64,000 nt of DNA from Nocardiopsis gilva YIM 90087 (GTDB lineage: Bacteria > Actinomycetota > Actinomycetes > Streptosporangiales > Streptosporangiaceae), in the NCBI RefSeq assembly GCF_002263495.1, contig NZ_CP022753.1, positions 3,782,001 to 3,846,000 on the forward strand, written 5' to 3'. Below, piece by piece: positions 24,456 through 32,294 of this stretch (position 1 is the first letter of the stretch; the number at the start of each line of letters is the position of its first letter). The notes under the pieces were generated by a model, which was not told the DNA's origin, searched no databases, and saw only the letters and a program-made list of their open reading frames with translations. Both the position numbers and the translations under genes were made by a program.

Positions 24456-25799
24456 TCAGGCCGAGGCGGACGTGTCGCGAGCGGTGAGCTGGATCGTCGC
24501 GGGCGGGCCGCAGCAGCCGACCTCCTCGGTGGGATCCGGCTCTTCGAAGAGGCCGGAGCCACCGCACACCCCGGTCTCGGGCAGGGTGAGCTCGACCCGC
24601 GCTGCGGCGGCGTGGTCGCCCGCGATCTCCGCCGCGATGCTGCGCACCTGTTCGAACCCGGTCAGCGAGAGGAACGTCGGGGCGCGGCCGTAGGACTTCA
24701 TGCCGACGAGGTAGAAGCCCGGTTCGGGGTGGGCGAGCTCCGCGGCGCCGTGCGGGTAGACCGTGCCGCAGGAGTGCACGTTCGGGTCGATGAGGGGGGC
24801 CAGCTTCGCGGGGGCCTGGAGCGTGGGGTCCAGGCCGAGCCGGATCTCGGAGAGCCAGGACAGGTCGGGGCGGAATCCGGTCAGGGTGAGGACCTCGTCG
24901 ACCGGGTCGAGTTCCCGGCCGCTCTCGTCGACCAGCACGATCCGGGCGCCCTCGGGCCGCACCCCGGCTGTCCTGAATCCGGTGACCACCTCGATGCTTC
25001 CCGCGTCGACCGCGGCCTTCGCGCGCATGCCCAGCGCACCGCGTGCCGCCAGCTGGTCGGCCTCTCCGCCGCCGAAGGCGTCGCCGATCTCGCCGCGGCG
25101 CAGCACCCAGAGCGCCCGCGTGCCCGGATCGCTCTGGGCCAGTTCGGCCAGGGCCACCAGCGCCGTCAGCGCCGAGTGGCCGCGCCCCACGACGGCCGTG
25201 CTCCGACCGGCGTAACGCCGCCGGTCCTCGGCGCTGCCGAGGTCGGGGATGCGTGTGGAGATGCGGTCGGCGAGGTCGGCCGCCCGCTCCCCCTGGGCGG
25301 GCAGCCCGTCGGCGCCGAGCGGGTTGGGGGTCGTCCAGGTGCCCGAGGCGTCGACGACGGCGCGGGCGAGGATACGCTCTTCGGTTCCATCGGCCGTCCG
25401 GGCGTGCACCGTGAACGGCTGCTCGTGGCGGCCGGCGTCGACCACCCGGTCCCGGCCGCGCCGCCCCACGCCGATGACCTCCGTGTTGAAGCGGACCCGG
25501 TCGCCGAGGACATCGGCGAGGGGACTCAGGTAGGAGCGCGCCCACTCCTCCCCGGTGGGGTATGTCGCGTCGTGGGGGCGCTGCCAGCCCGCGGCGGTGA
25601 GCAGTTTCTCGGCCGCGGGGTCGACCAGGTCACGCCACATGGAGAAGAGGCGGACGTGGCCCCACTCCCGGACGGTCGCTCCGGCGGTCGCGCCCTTTTC
25701 CAGGACCAGCACCGGCAGGCCGCGCTGGTCCAGCTCCGCTGCCGCGGCCAGTCCCACCGGCCCGGCGCCGATCACAACGACCGGCAGTCCGTCGTCCAT
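24456..25799 (-). CDS. FAD-dependent oxidoreductase with Cys-bearing C-terminal tail, arsenic-locus type
   Basis: The 447-residue protein has FAD motif VVVIGAGPVGLAAAAEL at residues about 5-21, a second Rossmann motif TAVVGRGHSALTALVAL and LTLTGFRPDLSWL. The last 42 residues carry Cys412 and a vicinal pair Cys429-Cys430 (EEVGCCGP), which could bind As(III) or transfer electrons. Proteins of this kind are found beside arsR in actinobacteria. The ATG at 25797-25799 is chosen because GGAAGG stands seven bases upstream. It is divergent from the ArsR-GNAT gene, and one operator overlaps its promoter and leader. Confidence 0.82.
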   Translation of the reverse strand: MDDGLPVVVIGAGPVGLAAAAELDQRGLPVLVLEKGATAGATVREWGHVRLFSMWRDLVDPAAEKLLTAAGWQRPHDATYPTGEEWARSYLSPLADVLGDRVRFNTEVIGVGRRGRDRVVDAGRHEQPFTVHARTADGTEERILARAVVDASGTWTTPNPLGADGLPAQGERAADLADRISTRIPDLGSAEDRRRYAGRSTAVVGRGHSALTALVALAELAQSDPGTRALWVLRRGEIGDAFGGGEADQLAARGALGMRAKAAVDAGSIEVVTGFRTAGVRPEGARIVLVDESGRELDPVDEVLTLTGFRPDLSWLSEIRLGLDPTLQAPAKLAPLIDPNVHSCGTVYPHGAAELAHPEPGFYLVGMKSYGRAPTFLSLTGFEQVRSIAAEIAGDHAAAARVELTLPETGVCGGSGLFEEPDPTEEVGCCGPPATIQLTARDTSASA

Positions 25800-25810
25800 G
25801 ACATATCCTT

Positions 25811-25859
25811 CCATCGATGAGAATCGATCAAGTTGAACTATATCGATCCACATCGATGG
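25811..25859. promoter_or_regulatory. Dyad of two ArsR operators before the flavoprotein gene
   Basis: Four ATCGAT hexamers at 25813, 25823, 25842 and 25852 form two ATCGAT-N4-ATCGAT sites arranged with exact dyad symmetry about position 25835; the outermost arms are CCATCGATG and CATCGATGG. The left site lies inside the leader of the leftward flavoprotein gene, so bound ArsR would block it. Architecture agrees with the third site at 25867-25884. Confidence 0.7.
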
Positions 25860-25866
25860 AATCAAA

Positions 25867-25884
25867 TATCGACTGTGGTCGATA
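25867..25884. promoter_or_regulatory. ArsR operator immediately upstream of ArsR-GNAT gene
   Basis: TATCGAC-TGTG-GTCGATA is a perfect 18-base palindrome ending eight bases before the start codon, so the protein probably represses its own gene. It has the same hexamer-N4-hexamer layout as the dyad at 25811-25859. Confidence 0.7.
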
Positions 25885-25892
25885 ATGAAGGT

Positions 25893-26759
25893 ATGACCGT
25901 GACGACGCCCAGAGACGACGCCCCGACACTCGACCCCGCCGACGCCGCGACCTACGCCTCCTGGTTCGCCTGCCTGGCCGAACCCACGCGCGTCCGGCTG
26001 CTGCACGCCATCGCGTCGCGCCCGGGGACCAGCGGTGTCGGCGAGCTGGCCGACGCCCTCGGCATCGGGCAGCCCACTATCTCCCACCACCTGCGCAAAC
26101 TCGCCGACGTGGGCTTCGTGACGCTGACCAAGGAGGGCACGTCGACACAGGTCGCCATCAACGCGGCCTGCTGTTCGGGGCTGCCGCACGCGGCCGACGC
26201 CGTCATGGGGCTGCTGGCCTCCCGCCCCTGCTGCCCCACCGACCTGCCCGGCGATGTGGCGGTGCGCGCCATGCGGTCCGGCGACATCGACGCCGTGCGC
26301 CGCATCTACGCCGAGGGCATCGCCACCGGAAACGCCACCTTCGAGACCGAGGTCCCCGACACCGCCACACTCGACGCCGCGTGGCTGACGGGCCACCGCT
26401 GGGTGGCCGAGATCGACGACGAGGTGGTCGGCTGGGCCGCCGCCACCCGCGTCTCAGGTCGGGAGGTGTACGCCGGCGTCGCCGAGACCTCGATCTACGT
26501 CGGCGAGGCCGCGCGCGGGCGCGGGGTGGGCAAGGCCCTGATCCACCGGCAGGTCACCGAGGCCGACCGGCAGGGGCTGTGGACGCTGCAGACCTCGATC
26601 TTCCCGGAGAACAAGGCCAGCCTCGCGCTGCACCACATGGCCGGGTTCCGCACGCTCGGCGTCCGCGAACGCATCGCCCGGCACAACGGCCAGTGGCGCG
26701 ACACCGTCCTGCTGGAACGCCGCTGCCCGGAGGGCGAGGCGTGCGGCAAGGGGGGCTGA
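25893..26759 (+). CDS. ArsR regulator fused to phosphinothricin-acetyltransferase-like GNAT (ArsR-ArsN)
   Basis: The 288-residue protein has two domains. Residues 20-110 are an ArsR winged helix (WFACLAEPTRVRLLHAIAS and recognition helix GQPTISHHLRKLADVGFV) followed by vicinal cysteine pairs Cys93-94 and Cys113-114, candidate As(III) ligands with Cys27. Residues 122-285 are a GNAT domain of the Pat/Bar type: VAETSIYV with the catalytic-type Glu, the acetyl-CoA loop RGRGVGKAL, FPENKASLALHHMAGF and the terminal RHNGQWRDTVLLERR. Related ArsN1 enzymes acetylate arsinothricin and Pat enzymes acetylate phosphinothricin. A GTG at 25899 is a start with better ribosome-binding-site spacing. One polypeptide would thus sense and inactivate. 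Confidence 0.85.
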   Translation: MTVTTPRDDAPTLDPADAATYASWFACLAEPTRVRLLHAIASRPGTSGVGELADALGIGQPTISHHLRKLADVGFVTLTKEGTSTQVAINAACCSGLPHAADAVMGLLASRPCCPTDLPGDVAVRAMRSGDIDAVRRIYAEGIATGNATFETEVPDTATLDAAWLTGHRWVAEIDDEVVGWAAATRVSGREVYAGVAETSIYVGEAARGRGVGKALIHRQVTEADRQGLWTLQTSIFPENKASLALHHMAGFRTLGVRERIARHNGQWRDTVLLERRCPEGEACGKGG

Positions 26760-26821
26760 GGGCCTCCTCGCCGCCGCTGGGTTCCCGCCCGTCAGCCCGA
26801 CCGAGAATCCGCCCGTACAAC

Positions 26822-26860
26822 AGCTATCGCGCCGACCGTCGAGCGGTCGGCGCGATAGCT
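26822..26860. terminator. Bidirectional terminator hairpin
   Basis: A perfect 17-bp stem (arms 26822-26838 and 26844-26860) with the 5-base loop TCGAG lies between the convergent ArsR-GNAT and CDF genes. There is no U-tract, as is common for high-GC actinomycete terminators. Confidence 0.8.
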
Positions 26861-26880
26861 GCGCGGCATCGGGGCCGGCG

Positions 26881-27849
26881 TCAGCGCTCCGCGCCCTGGC
26901 CTTCCGCCCCGGGCGTCGGCGCGCCGGTCGGCTGCTCTCGACGCATGATGTCCGGCTCGAGGTAGATCATGCACGCGATCGGAACCGCGGTGCGCACGCG
27001 CCCCTCGGCGCTGTCGACGGTGCGCGCCACCTCCCGCGCGTCGTCGGTCGCGTCGACCGCGATCTTGGCCGCGACGAGCAGCTCCTCCGGCCCCAGGTGC
27101 ATGGTGCGCAGGTGGATCACGCCCTCCACTCCCTCAGTGTCGGCGAGGGCGCGCTCGATCGACCGCACGTGCTCGCGGGTGGCCGACTCGCCCAGCAGCA
27201 GGCTCTTCATCTCCACCCCGAGGACCGCCGCGATCACGACCAGCAGAAGGCCGATCGCCGCCGTGCCCAGGCCGTCCCAGATGCCGTCACCGGTGATCAG
27301 GGTCAGCCCCACACCCATCAGCGCGAACACCAGGCCGACGAGCGCCCCGGCGTCCTCCAGCAGGATGACCGGCAGTTCCGGCGACTTCGACCGCCGGATG
27401 AACGTGAACCACCCGGTGTCGCCGCGCACCGCGTTCGACTCCTTGATCGCCGTGCGCATCGCCAACGACTCCAGGATGATGGCCACCACAAGAATCACCA
27501 CCGGCACCCACCGCCACTCGGTGATCGGATGCGGGGCGCTGATCTTGTGCCACGCCTCGTACAGCGCGAACAGGCCGCCCACCGTGAAGAGCACGATCGA
27601 CACGATGAACGCGTAGATGTAGCGCTCCCGGCCGTAGCCGAACGGGTGCTCGGGCGTGGCCTCGCGCCGGGCGCGCTTCCCGCCGACCAGCAGCAGCACC
27701 TGGTTCCCTGAGTCGGCCACCGAGTGGATGGCCTCGGCGAGCATCGCCGAAGATCCCGTCAGGCCCGCTGCCGCGAACTTCGTCGCAGCGATCCCAAGGT
27801 TCGCCGTCAACGCGACGACCACCGCTTTCGTACTTCCTTCAGCACTCAC
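26881..27849 (-). CDS. Cation diffusion facilitator (CDF) family metal transporter
   Basis: The 322-residue protein has six predicted helices; helix 2 carries MLAEAIHSVADSGNQVLLL, with the His/Asp metal site of the CDF family, and helix 5 has GVGLTLITGDGIWDGLGTAAIGLLLV with two Asp. A cytoplasmic ferredoxin-like domain follows (VEGVIHLRTMHLGPEELLVAAKI). It exports Zn, Mn, Fe or similar divalent metals in exchange for protons. It ends at the shared terminator with the ArsR-GNAT gene and is not obviously coregulated with it. Confidence 0.88.
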   Translation of the reverse strand: MSAEGSTKAVVVALTANLGIAATKFAAAGLTGSSAMLAEAIHSVADSGNQVLLLVGGKRARREATPEHPFGYGRERYIYAFIVSIVLFTVGGLFALYEAWHKISAPHPITEWRWVPVVILVVAIILESLAMRTAIKESNAVRGDTGWFTFIRRSKSPELPVILLEDAGALVGLVFALMGVGLTLITGDGIWDGLGTAAIGLLLVVIAAVLGVEMKSLLLGESATREHVRSIERALADTEGVEGVIHLRTMHLGPEELLVAAKIAVDATDDAREVARTVDSAEGRVRTAVPIACMIYLEPDIMRREQPTGAPTPGAEGQGAER

Positions 27850-28042
27850 CGACAGTCATGCCTCTCGTCTCGACCGGTGTCCCCCGCACCCGGATATGTC
27901 CCGTTGCCAAGGACATCGTTGCGGGATAACCGTGTGATCACCAACTCAGCTATGGCGTTGCGGGCGGAGCGGAGGTTCCCATTCCGGCGACATCACCCCT
28001 GGGTCGGACGACGGCGAGGTGCGCGGTGAGCTCCCGGCGCCG

Positions 28043-29062
28043 TTACAGCCCGTCGGCGATACCGTCCACGATCGCGGCGGCGGGGACATCGGCGGCCGAC
28101 CGGAAGCCCGTTCCCGCCCACAGGTGGAGGGTGTCGGCGTCGCCGGCCCTGGCCGCGGCGGCGCGCAGCGGGCCGGTCAGGTAGTGCACCTGCGGGTAGG
28201 CGCCGGGGGCGGCGGTGTCGTGGGTGCGCAGGAAGCGGTTGACCAGGCCGCGGGCACGCCGACCGCTGAACGCGCGGGTGACGGCGGTTTCCGTGAAGCG
28301 GTCGTCGGCCAGGGCCTTCTTGTGTGTGGGGTGCGCCCCGCTTTCGTGGGAGCGCAGAAAGGCGGTGCCGAGCTGGGCGGCGACGGCGCCGCCGGCCAGG
28401 GCGGCGCGGACGCCGTCGGCCCCTGTGATGCCGCCTGCCGCCACGAGGGGGACGTCCACCGCCGCGCGCACCTGGGCGAGGAGATCGAGTGTCGGCACGG
28501 TGCGTTCCCCGTCGTCGACGAACGACCCCTGGTGGCCGCCCGCCTCGGCACCCTGTACGCACAGCACGTCGGCCCCGGCCTCCACGGCGGCGCGGGCCTC
28601 GGCCACGGTGGTGACGGTGACGAGGACGGCGCTGCCCGCCCCGCGCAGCAGCGCGATGTCGCGCGCTTCGGGACAGCCGAAGGTGAAGCCGACCACCGGG
28701 ACCGGCGTGGCGAGGAGGGCGTCCAACTTCGCCGAGTAGTCGTCATCCCGCCACTCGGCCCGACCGGGCTCCACGCCCAACCGCTCGGCTTCGGGGGCGA
28801 TCCGCTCCCGGTAGGCGGCCACCCGCGCCTCGGGAACAGCACTGTCCCGGTCAGGGACGAAGACGTTGATCCCGAAGTCGCGCGAGGTCAGGGCCCGCGT
28901 CTGCTGGATCTGCTCGGCCATCGCCTCGGCGCTCTTGTATCCAGCAGCGAGAAATCCGAGCCCGCCCGCTCCGTTCACCGCCGCGACGAGCTCCGGCGTA
29001 CTCGTCCCACCCGCCATGGGTGCCGCCACGACCGGAACGTCGACTCCGTCGAGAATCCCCAC
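28043..29062 (-). CDS. Nitronate monooxygenase (2-nitropropane dioxygenase family)
   Basis: The 339-residue TIM-barrel FMN enzyme begins with VDVPVVAAPMAGGTSTPELVAAVNGAGGLGFLAAGY, the typical NMO opening, and has CVQGAEAGGHQGSF (active-site histidine region) and LVAAGGITGADGVRAALAGGAVAAQLGTAFL (FMN phosphate site). It oxidises nitronates to carbonyl compounds and nitrite, and probably protects against propionate-3-nitronate or nitroalkanes. It stands alone. Confidence 0.9.
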   Translation of the reverse strand: MGILDGVDVPVVAAPMAGGTSTPELVAAVNGAGGLGFLAAGYKSAEAMAEQIQQTRALTSRDFGINVFVPDRDSAVPEARVAAYRERIAPEAERLGVEPGRAEWRDDDYSAKLDALLATPVPVVGFTFGCPEARDIALLRGAGSAVLVTVTTVAEARAAVEAGADVLCVQGAEAGGHQGSFVDDGERTVPTLDLLAQVRAAVDVPLVAAGGITGADGVRAALAGGAVAAQLGTAFLRSHESGAHPTHKKALADDRFTETAVTRAFSGRRARGLVNRFLRTHDTAAPGAYPQVHYLTGPLRAAAARAGDADTLHLWAGTGFRSAADVPAAAIVDGIADGL

Positions 29063-29362
29063 TGTCCACTCCCCCGCGCGTGATCGAAGAGGCCGATATG
29101 AAAAGTAAGGATCAGGCTGTCACACCACGGTTGACGGCGGCGGTCCGGGGCCTCCGGACGGGGCCCCGACCTCCTGGACCTGGCCTGAGGCTCCATCACC
29201 GCGGTCGGCCGCGCTTTTCGGCCGCAGCGCGGCCGATCCGAGGCGGACACGCCGATATGACACGGTTCACTCTCGCAAACAGTGACAACTACAGTTAACG
29301 GTGATTACTCTTGGAGGTGTCAACGGAACCACCCGCGCCCCCAGCGCGGAGATAAGGCGGAG
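29063..29362. other. 300-base stretch between divergent NMO and small membrane protein genes
   Basis: No coding region recognised. An AT-richer segment around 29270-29315 (with GTTAAC and a TGACAACTACAG run) probably holds the rightward promoter. Confidence 0.45.
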
Positions 29363-29617
29363 ATGATCCCCATGATCGACACCGCGCTTCTGACCACCGT
29401 CATCTGGATCACCCTCATCGGCATCGGGCTGGCCTTCGCGATCGGTATCGCGATCGTCGCCGACCAGGCGCTGCGGCACCGCGAGTCCCGCACGGGCGGC
29501 GCTGCCCCGGCCGAGTCGGGCGCGCCCACGGGTGCCCGGACGCTTGCGGCCGACGCCGCAACCACCGCCGATGTCGCGGCCACCGACCAGGCCGCCTCTG
29601 AGAAGCAGCCGGCCTGA
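29363..29617 (+). CDS. Small single-pass membrane protein
   Basis: The 84-residue protein opens MIPMIDTALLTTVIWITLIGIGLAFAIGIAIVADQ, one membrane helix, then has a charged stop-transfer segment RHRESRTGG and an Ala/Thr-rich disordered tail. The ATG at 29363 is preceded by AAGGCGG; a second ATG at 29372 has better spacing to GGAG. Function is unknown. Confidence 0.6.
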   Translation: MIPMIDTALLTTVIWITLIGIGLAFAIGIAIVADQALRHRESRTGGAAPAESGAPTGARTLAADAATTADVAATDQAASEKQPA

Positions 29618-29750
29618 GACGGCGGCGGGTCCGCTTCGGCCGACCCGTCCCGCTCGTCGGGCCGATGCCCTCCCCGGAGCGGCGCTCCTCGTCGGGGCGT
29701 CCTCACGCGGAGGGCGGCCCGTGTCGGGTGGGCACCGGCGCCCGCGCGGA

Positions 29751-30308
29751 TCAGACCTTTCCGGAGAGCACGTTCTCGCGCCACGCCGCGATGCCGACGT
29801 CCAGGTCGTCCGACATGACGACGTCCCTGTGGAGGGCGTCGCGTTCGTGGGCGATCACCGCCAGTTCCCACAGGCACGGTGAGAGACCCGCCGGCCCGGG
29901 ACGCAGTTCCTCCGGTCGGCCGAGCGGCCCGGTGAAGATCCCGGTGCGGCTCATGAAGCCCTCAGTCCAGTTCAGCACGATGACGTAATCGCCATCGCCA
30001 CCCCGGTGCAGGATGACCGTCCCGAGACCGAGCGCGCCCACGGCCATATCGGCCCGTGTCCGCAGCGCCGCCAGTTCCCGGCCCCGGTCCAGCAGCGGGG
30101 TGTCGACCTGCTGTCCGGGCACACAGATCGCGTACACCTTGAGCAGGGATCCATCGAGGTCCCAGACCCCCAGGGGGCGGACGTCGCGGGGAGCGTAGTC
30201 GGCGGCCAGGGTGCGCAGGCCCGCCCGGTCGATACCCGTAGCGCGGCGCCGGGCGTTCCTGTCGATGCTCCCGGTGGAGATGACCGGTCCGCTCGTCTCC
30301 GGTTCCAT
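29751..30308 (-). CDS. Conserved protein of unknown function downstream of a dehydratase
   Basis: The 185-residue soluble protein has DVRPLGVWDLDGSLLKVYAICVPGQ, TVILHRGGDGDYVIVLNWTEGFMSRTGIF and a C-terminal helical region ending DVGIAAWRENVLSGKV. I do not recognise the family. It begins 10 bases after the dehydratase stop and is probably co-transcribed with it. The ATG at 30306-30308 is preferred; upstream codons in frame are arginine-rich. Confidence 0.65.
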   Translation of the reverse strand: MEPETSGPVISTGSIDRNARRRATGIDRAGLRTLAADYAPRDVRPLGVWDLDGSLLKVYAICVPGQQVDTPLLDRGRELAALRTRADMAVGALGLGTVILHRGGDGDYVIVLNWTEGFMSRTGIFTGPLGRPEELRPGPAGLSPCLWELAVIAHERDALHRDVVMSDDLDVGIAAWRENVLSGKV

Positions 30309-30318
30309 GCGCGGCTCC

Positions 30319-31356
30319 TCATCGGTGGTCGGCCTGCTCGGGCAGGATCGTCTCGGCGAGCAGTGCCGGGGCGACGTTGCCGCCCGAGACGACGGCGACC
30401 GTACACCCCGACGGTGCCCGCCCCGACAGGGCCGCCGCCGTAGCGACGGCCCCGCTGGGCTCGGCCACGACGTGCGCCTCACGGGCGATCGTGCCCATCG
30501 CGGCACGGATCTCCTGCTCGGTGACGGTGAGGATGCCGTCCAGGCGGGCCCGCAGGTGCGCGAACGTCAGATCCGACAGTCCGACGCGCACCCCATCGGC
30601 GATGGTGCGCTCGGTACGCTCCGGAGGCCAGACGACCCGCTCCCCGGCGTCGAGGCTCTCTGCCGCGTCCGCCGCCAGCTCGGGCTCCACCCCGATCACC
30701 CGGGTGCCGGGGTCCAACTCCTTGACCGCGGTGGCGACCCCCGAGGCCAAGCCCCCGCCACCGACCGGGACGAGCACGGTGTCGACGGCCGGCAGGTCCT
30801 CCAGGATCTCCAGCCCGATCGTCCCCTGCCCGGCGATGACCCGGGCGTCGTCGAACGGCGGGATCAGGGCCAGGCCGCGCTCGTCGGCCACCCGCCGCGC
30901 CGTGGCCAGGCGGTCGGCGGGATCCACCACGACCAGTTCGGCGCCCAGCGCCCGCATCGCGTCCGTCTTCACCTTCGGCGCCCCGTCGGGGACGACCACG
31001 ATGCAGCGGACCTTGGCGGCGCGCGCCGCGTAGGCGAGCGCCCGCCCATGGTTGCCGGAGGAATGCGTCACCACCCCCGCCGCACGAGCGTCGGCGTCCA
31101 GGAGCGCGAGCGCGTTGGTGGCCCCCCGGATCTTGAAGGCGCCGACGGGTTGCAGGTTCTCCGCTTTCAGCCAGAGAGGACCGTCGAGGCGAGGGACGGG
31201 CAGGGACAGCAGCGGGGTGCGCAGCACGTTCCCCGCCCCTGACCGCACGCCGCCGCCCTCGGTGGGAGCGGCACGCGCCACGCCCCCGGCCTTGATGCGG
31301 TCGGCGGCGGCACGGATGTCGGCCAGTGAGATGAGCTGGGTCTCGGGTCGTTCCAT
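30319..31356 (-). CDS. Threonine/serine dehydratase-like PLP enzyme
   Basis: The 345-residue fold-type II PLP enzyme has the Schiff-base lysine in PVGAFKIRGATNAL, substrate-binding SSGNHGRALAYAA, and the phosphate-binding VPVGGGGLASGVA. It lacks the C-terminal ACT-like domain of biosynthetic IlvA, so it resembles catabolic threonine dehydratase, serine racemase or a related L-amino-acid ammonia-lyase. The start at 31356 gives MERPETQLISLADIRAA. The downstream unknown protein is likely cotranscribed. Confidence 0.85.
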   Translation of the reverse strand: MERPETQLISLADIRAAADRIKAGGVARAAPTEGGGVRSGAGNVLRTPLLSLPVPRLDGPLWLKAENLQPVGAFKIRGATNALALLDADARAAGVVTHSSGNHGRALAYAARAAKVRCIVVVPDGAPKVKTDAMRALGAELVVVDPADRLATARRVADERGLALIPPFDDARVIAGQGTIGLEILEDLPAVDTVLVPVGGGGLASGVATAVKELDPGTRVIGVEPELAADAAESLDAGERVVWPPERTERTIADGVRVGLSDLTFAHLRARLDGILTVTEQEIRAAMGTIAREAHVVAEPSGAVATAAALSGRAPSGCTVAVVSGGNVAPALLAETILPEQADHR

Positions 31357-31418
31357 GGGGTCGGTATTCCCACACCACGCGCGTTCGCTCGCCACGCGCG
31401 TGGCATGATCGTGATCTG

Positions 31419-32024
31419 ATGCGTACTGATCTGACTCCCGAGGACCTGCCCGGCCGCGCCTTCTACCGGTTGCTCACGGCGGTGGTCGTGCCGCGCCCTA
31501 TCGCGTGGATCTCCACGACCTCGGCGGCCGGGGTCGACAATCTTGCCCCCCACTCGTTCTTCACCATCTCCTGTGTGGAGCCGCCCATCGTGCAGTTCAC
31601 CTCGGTCGGCCGCAAGGACCACCTGCGCAACATCGAGGAGACCGGGGAGTTCGTGGTGAACTTCGCTCCGGAGCGGCTACAGCGGGAGATCAACGCGACC
31701 GCCACCGACTATCCACCGGAGGTCAGCGAGTTCGACGCGGTGGGCGTGGCGCGGGAGCCCAGCAGCGTGGTCAAGCCGCCGCGGGTGGCGTCCTCCCCCG
31801 TGGCGCTGGAGTGCCGGCTGCACTCGACGATGCTGCTCGGGGACTCCACCGTGGTCTTCGGGCGCGTCGTGCATGCGGCGGTCGAGGACGAGGTCCTCGT
31901 CGATGGCCACCCCGAGATCTCCCGGCTGCACCCGATCGCCCGGCTCGGTAAGGACGAGTGGGGCGCCATGGGGGAGATCACCTCGCTGCCGCGCGTCCGC
32001 TACGCGGATCTCCCCCGGGACTGA
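31419..32024 (+). CDS. Flavin reductase family protein
   Basis: The 201-residue split-barrel FMN-binding protein has PRPIAWISTTSAAGVDNLAPHSFFTISCVEPPIVQFTSVGRKDHLRNIEETGEFVVNF, the core of the flavin-reductase-like domain, and HPISRL-type C-terminal strands. Members with this FxxxSxxPP pattern are NADH:flavin reductases or DIM6/NTAB oxidoreductases that supply reduced flavin to monooxygenases. It is alone and divergent from the dehydratase. Confidence 0.87.
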   Translation: MRTDLTPEDLPGRAFYRLLTAVVVPRPIAWISTTSAAGVDNLAPHSFFTISCVEPPIVQFTSVGRKDHLRNIEETGEFVVNFAPERLQREINATATDYPPEVSEFDAVGVAREPSSVVKPPRVASSPVALECRLHSTMLLGDSTVVFGRVVHAAVEDEVLVDGHPEISRLHPIARLGKDEWGAMGEITSLPRVRYADLPRD

Positions 32025-32294
32025 CGTCTCCGGGCCACCGCCAGCCCGGTGTGTCCGGTTTTCTCCCGCAATTGGTTAATATTCCTTTCAATTCCCCTCA
32101 ATCACGGCATCAATGGGGTTCCCGCTGCTCGTCGGCGGCGGTAGCGTTCCCGCCGGGGTGGTGCCGCGGTTCCCCCTCCCCGCGGCACCGCCTTCCGCAC
32201 TGCGCCTGCCGCCGCCACTCGCTTCAGCCCCTCGACGGCTGCTCCACGTCGCCGGTGCCGCCGCTCCTCGGTGGGGCGACGGCACCGGCGGCGA

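Noticed and set aside
26822-26860. Inverted repeat after the ArsR-GNAT gene as a fifth ArsR operator
   Set aside because: The arms include TATCGC but not the ATCRAY-N4-RTYGAT pattern and sit between convergent genes, so a terminator explains it.
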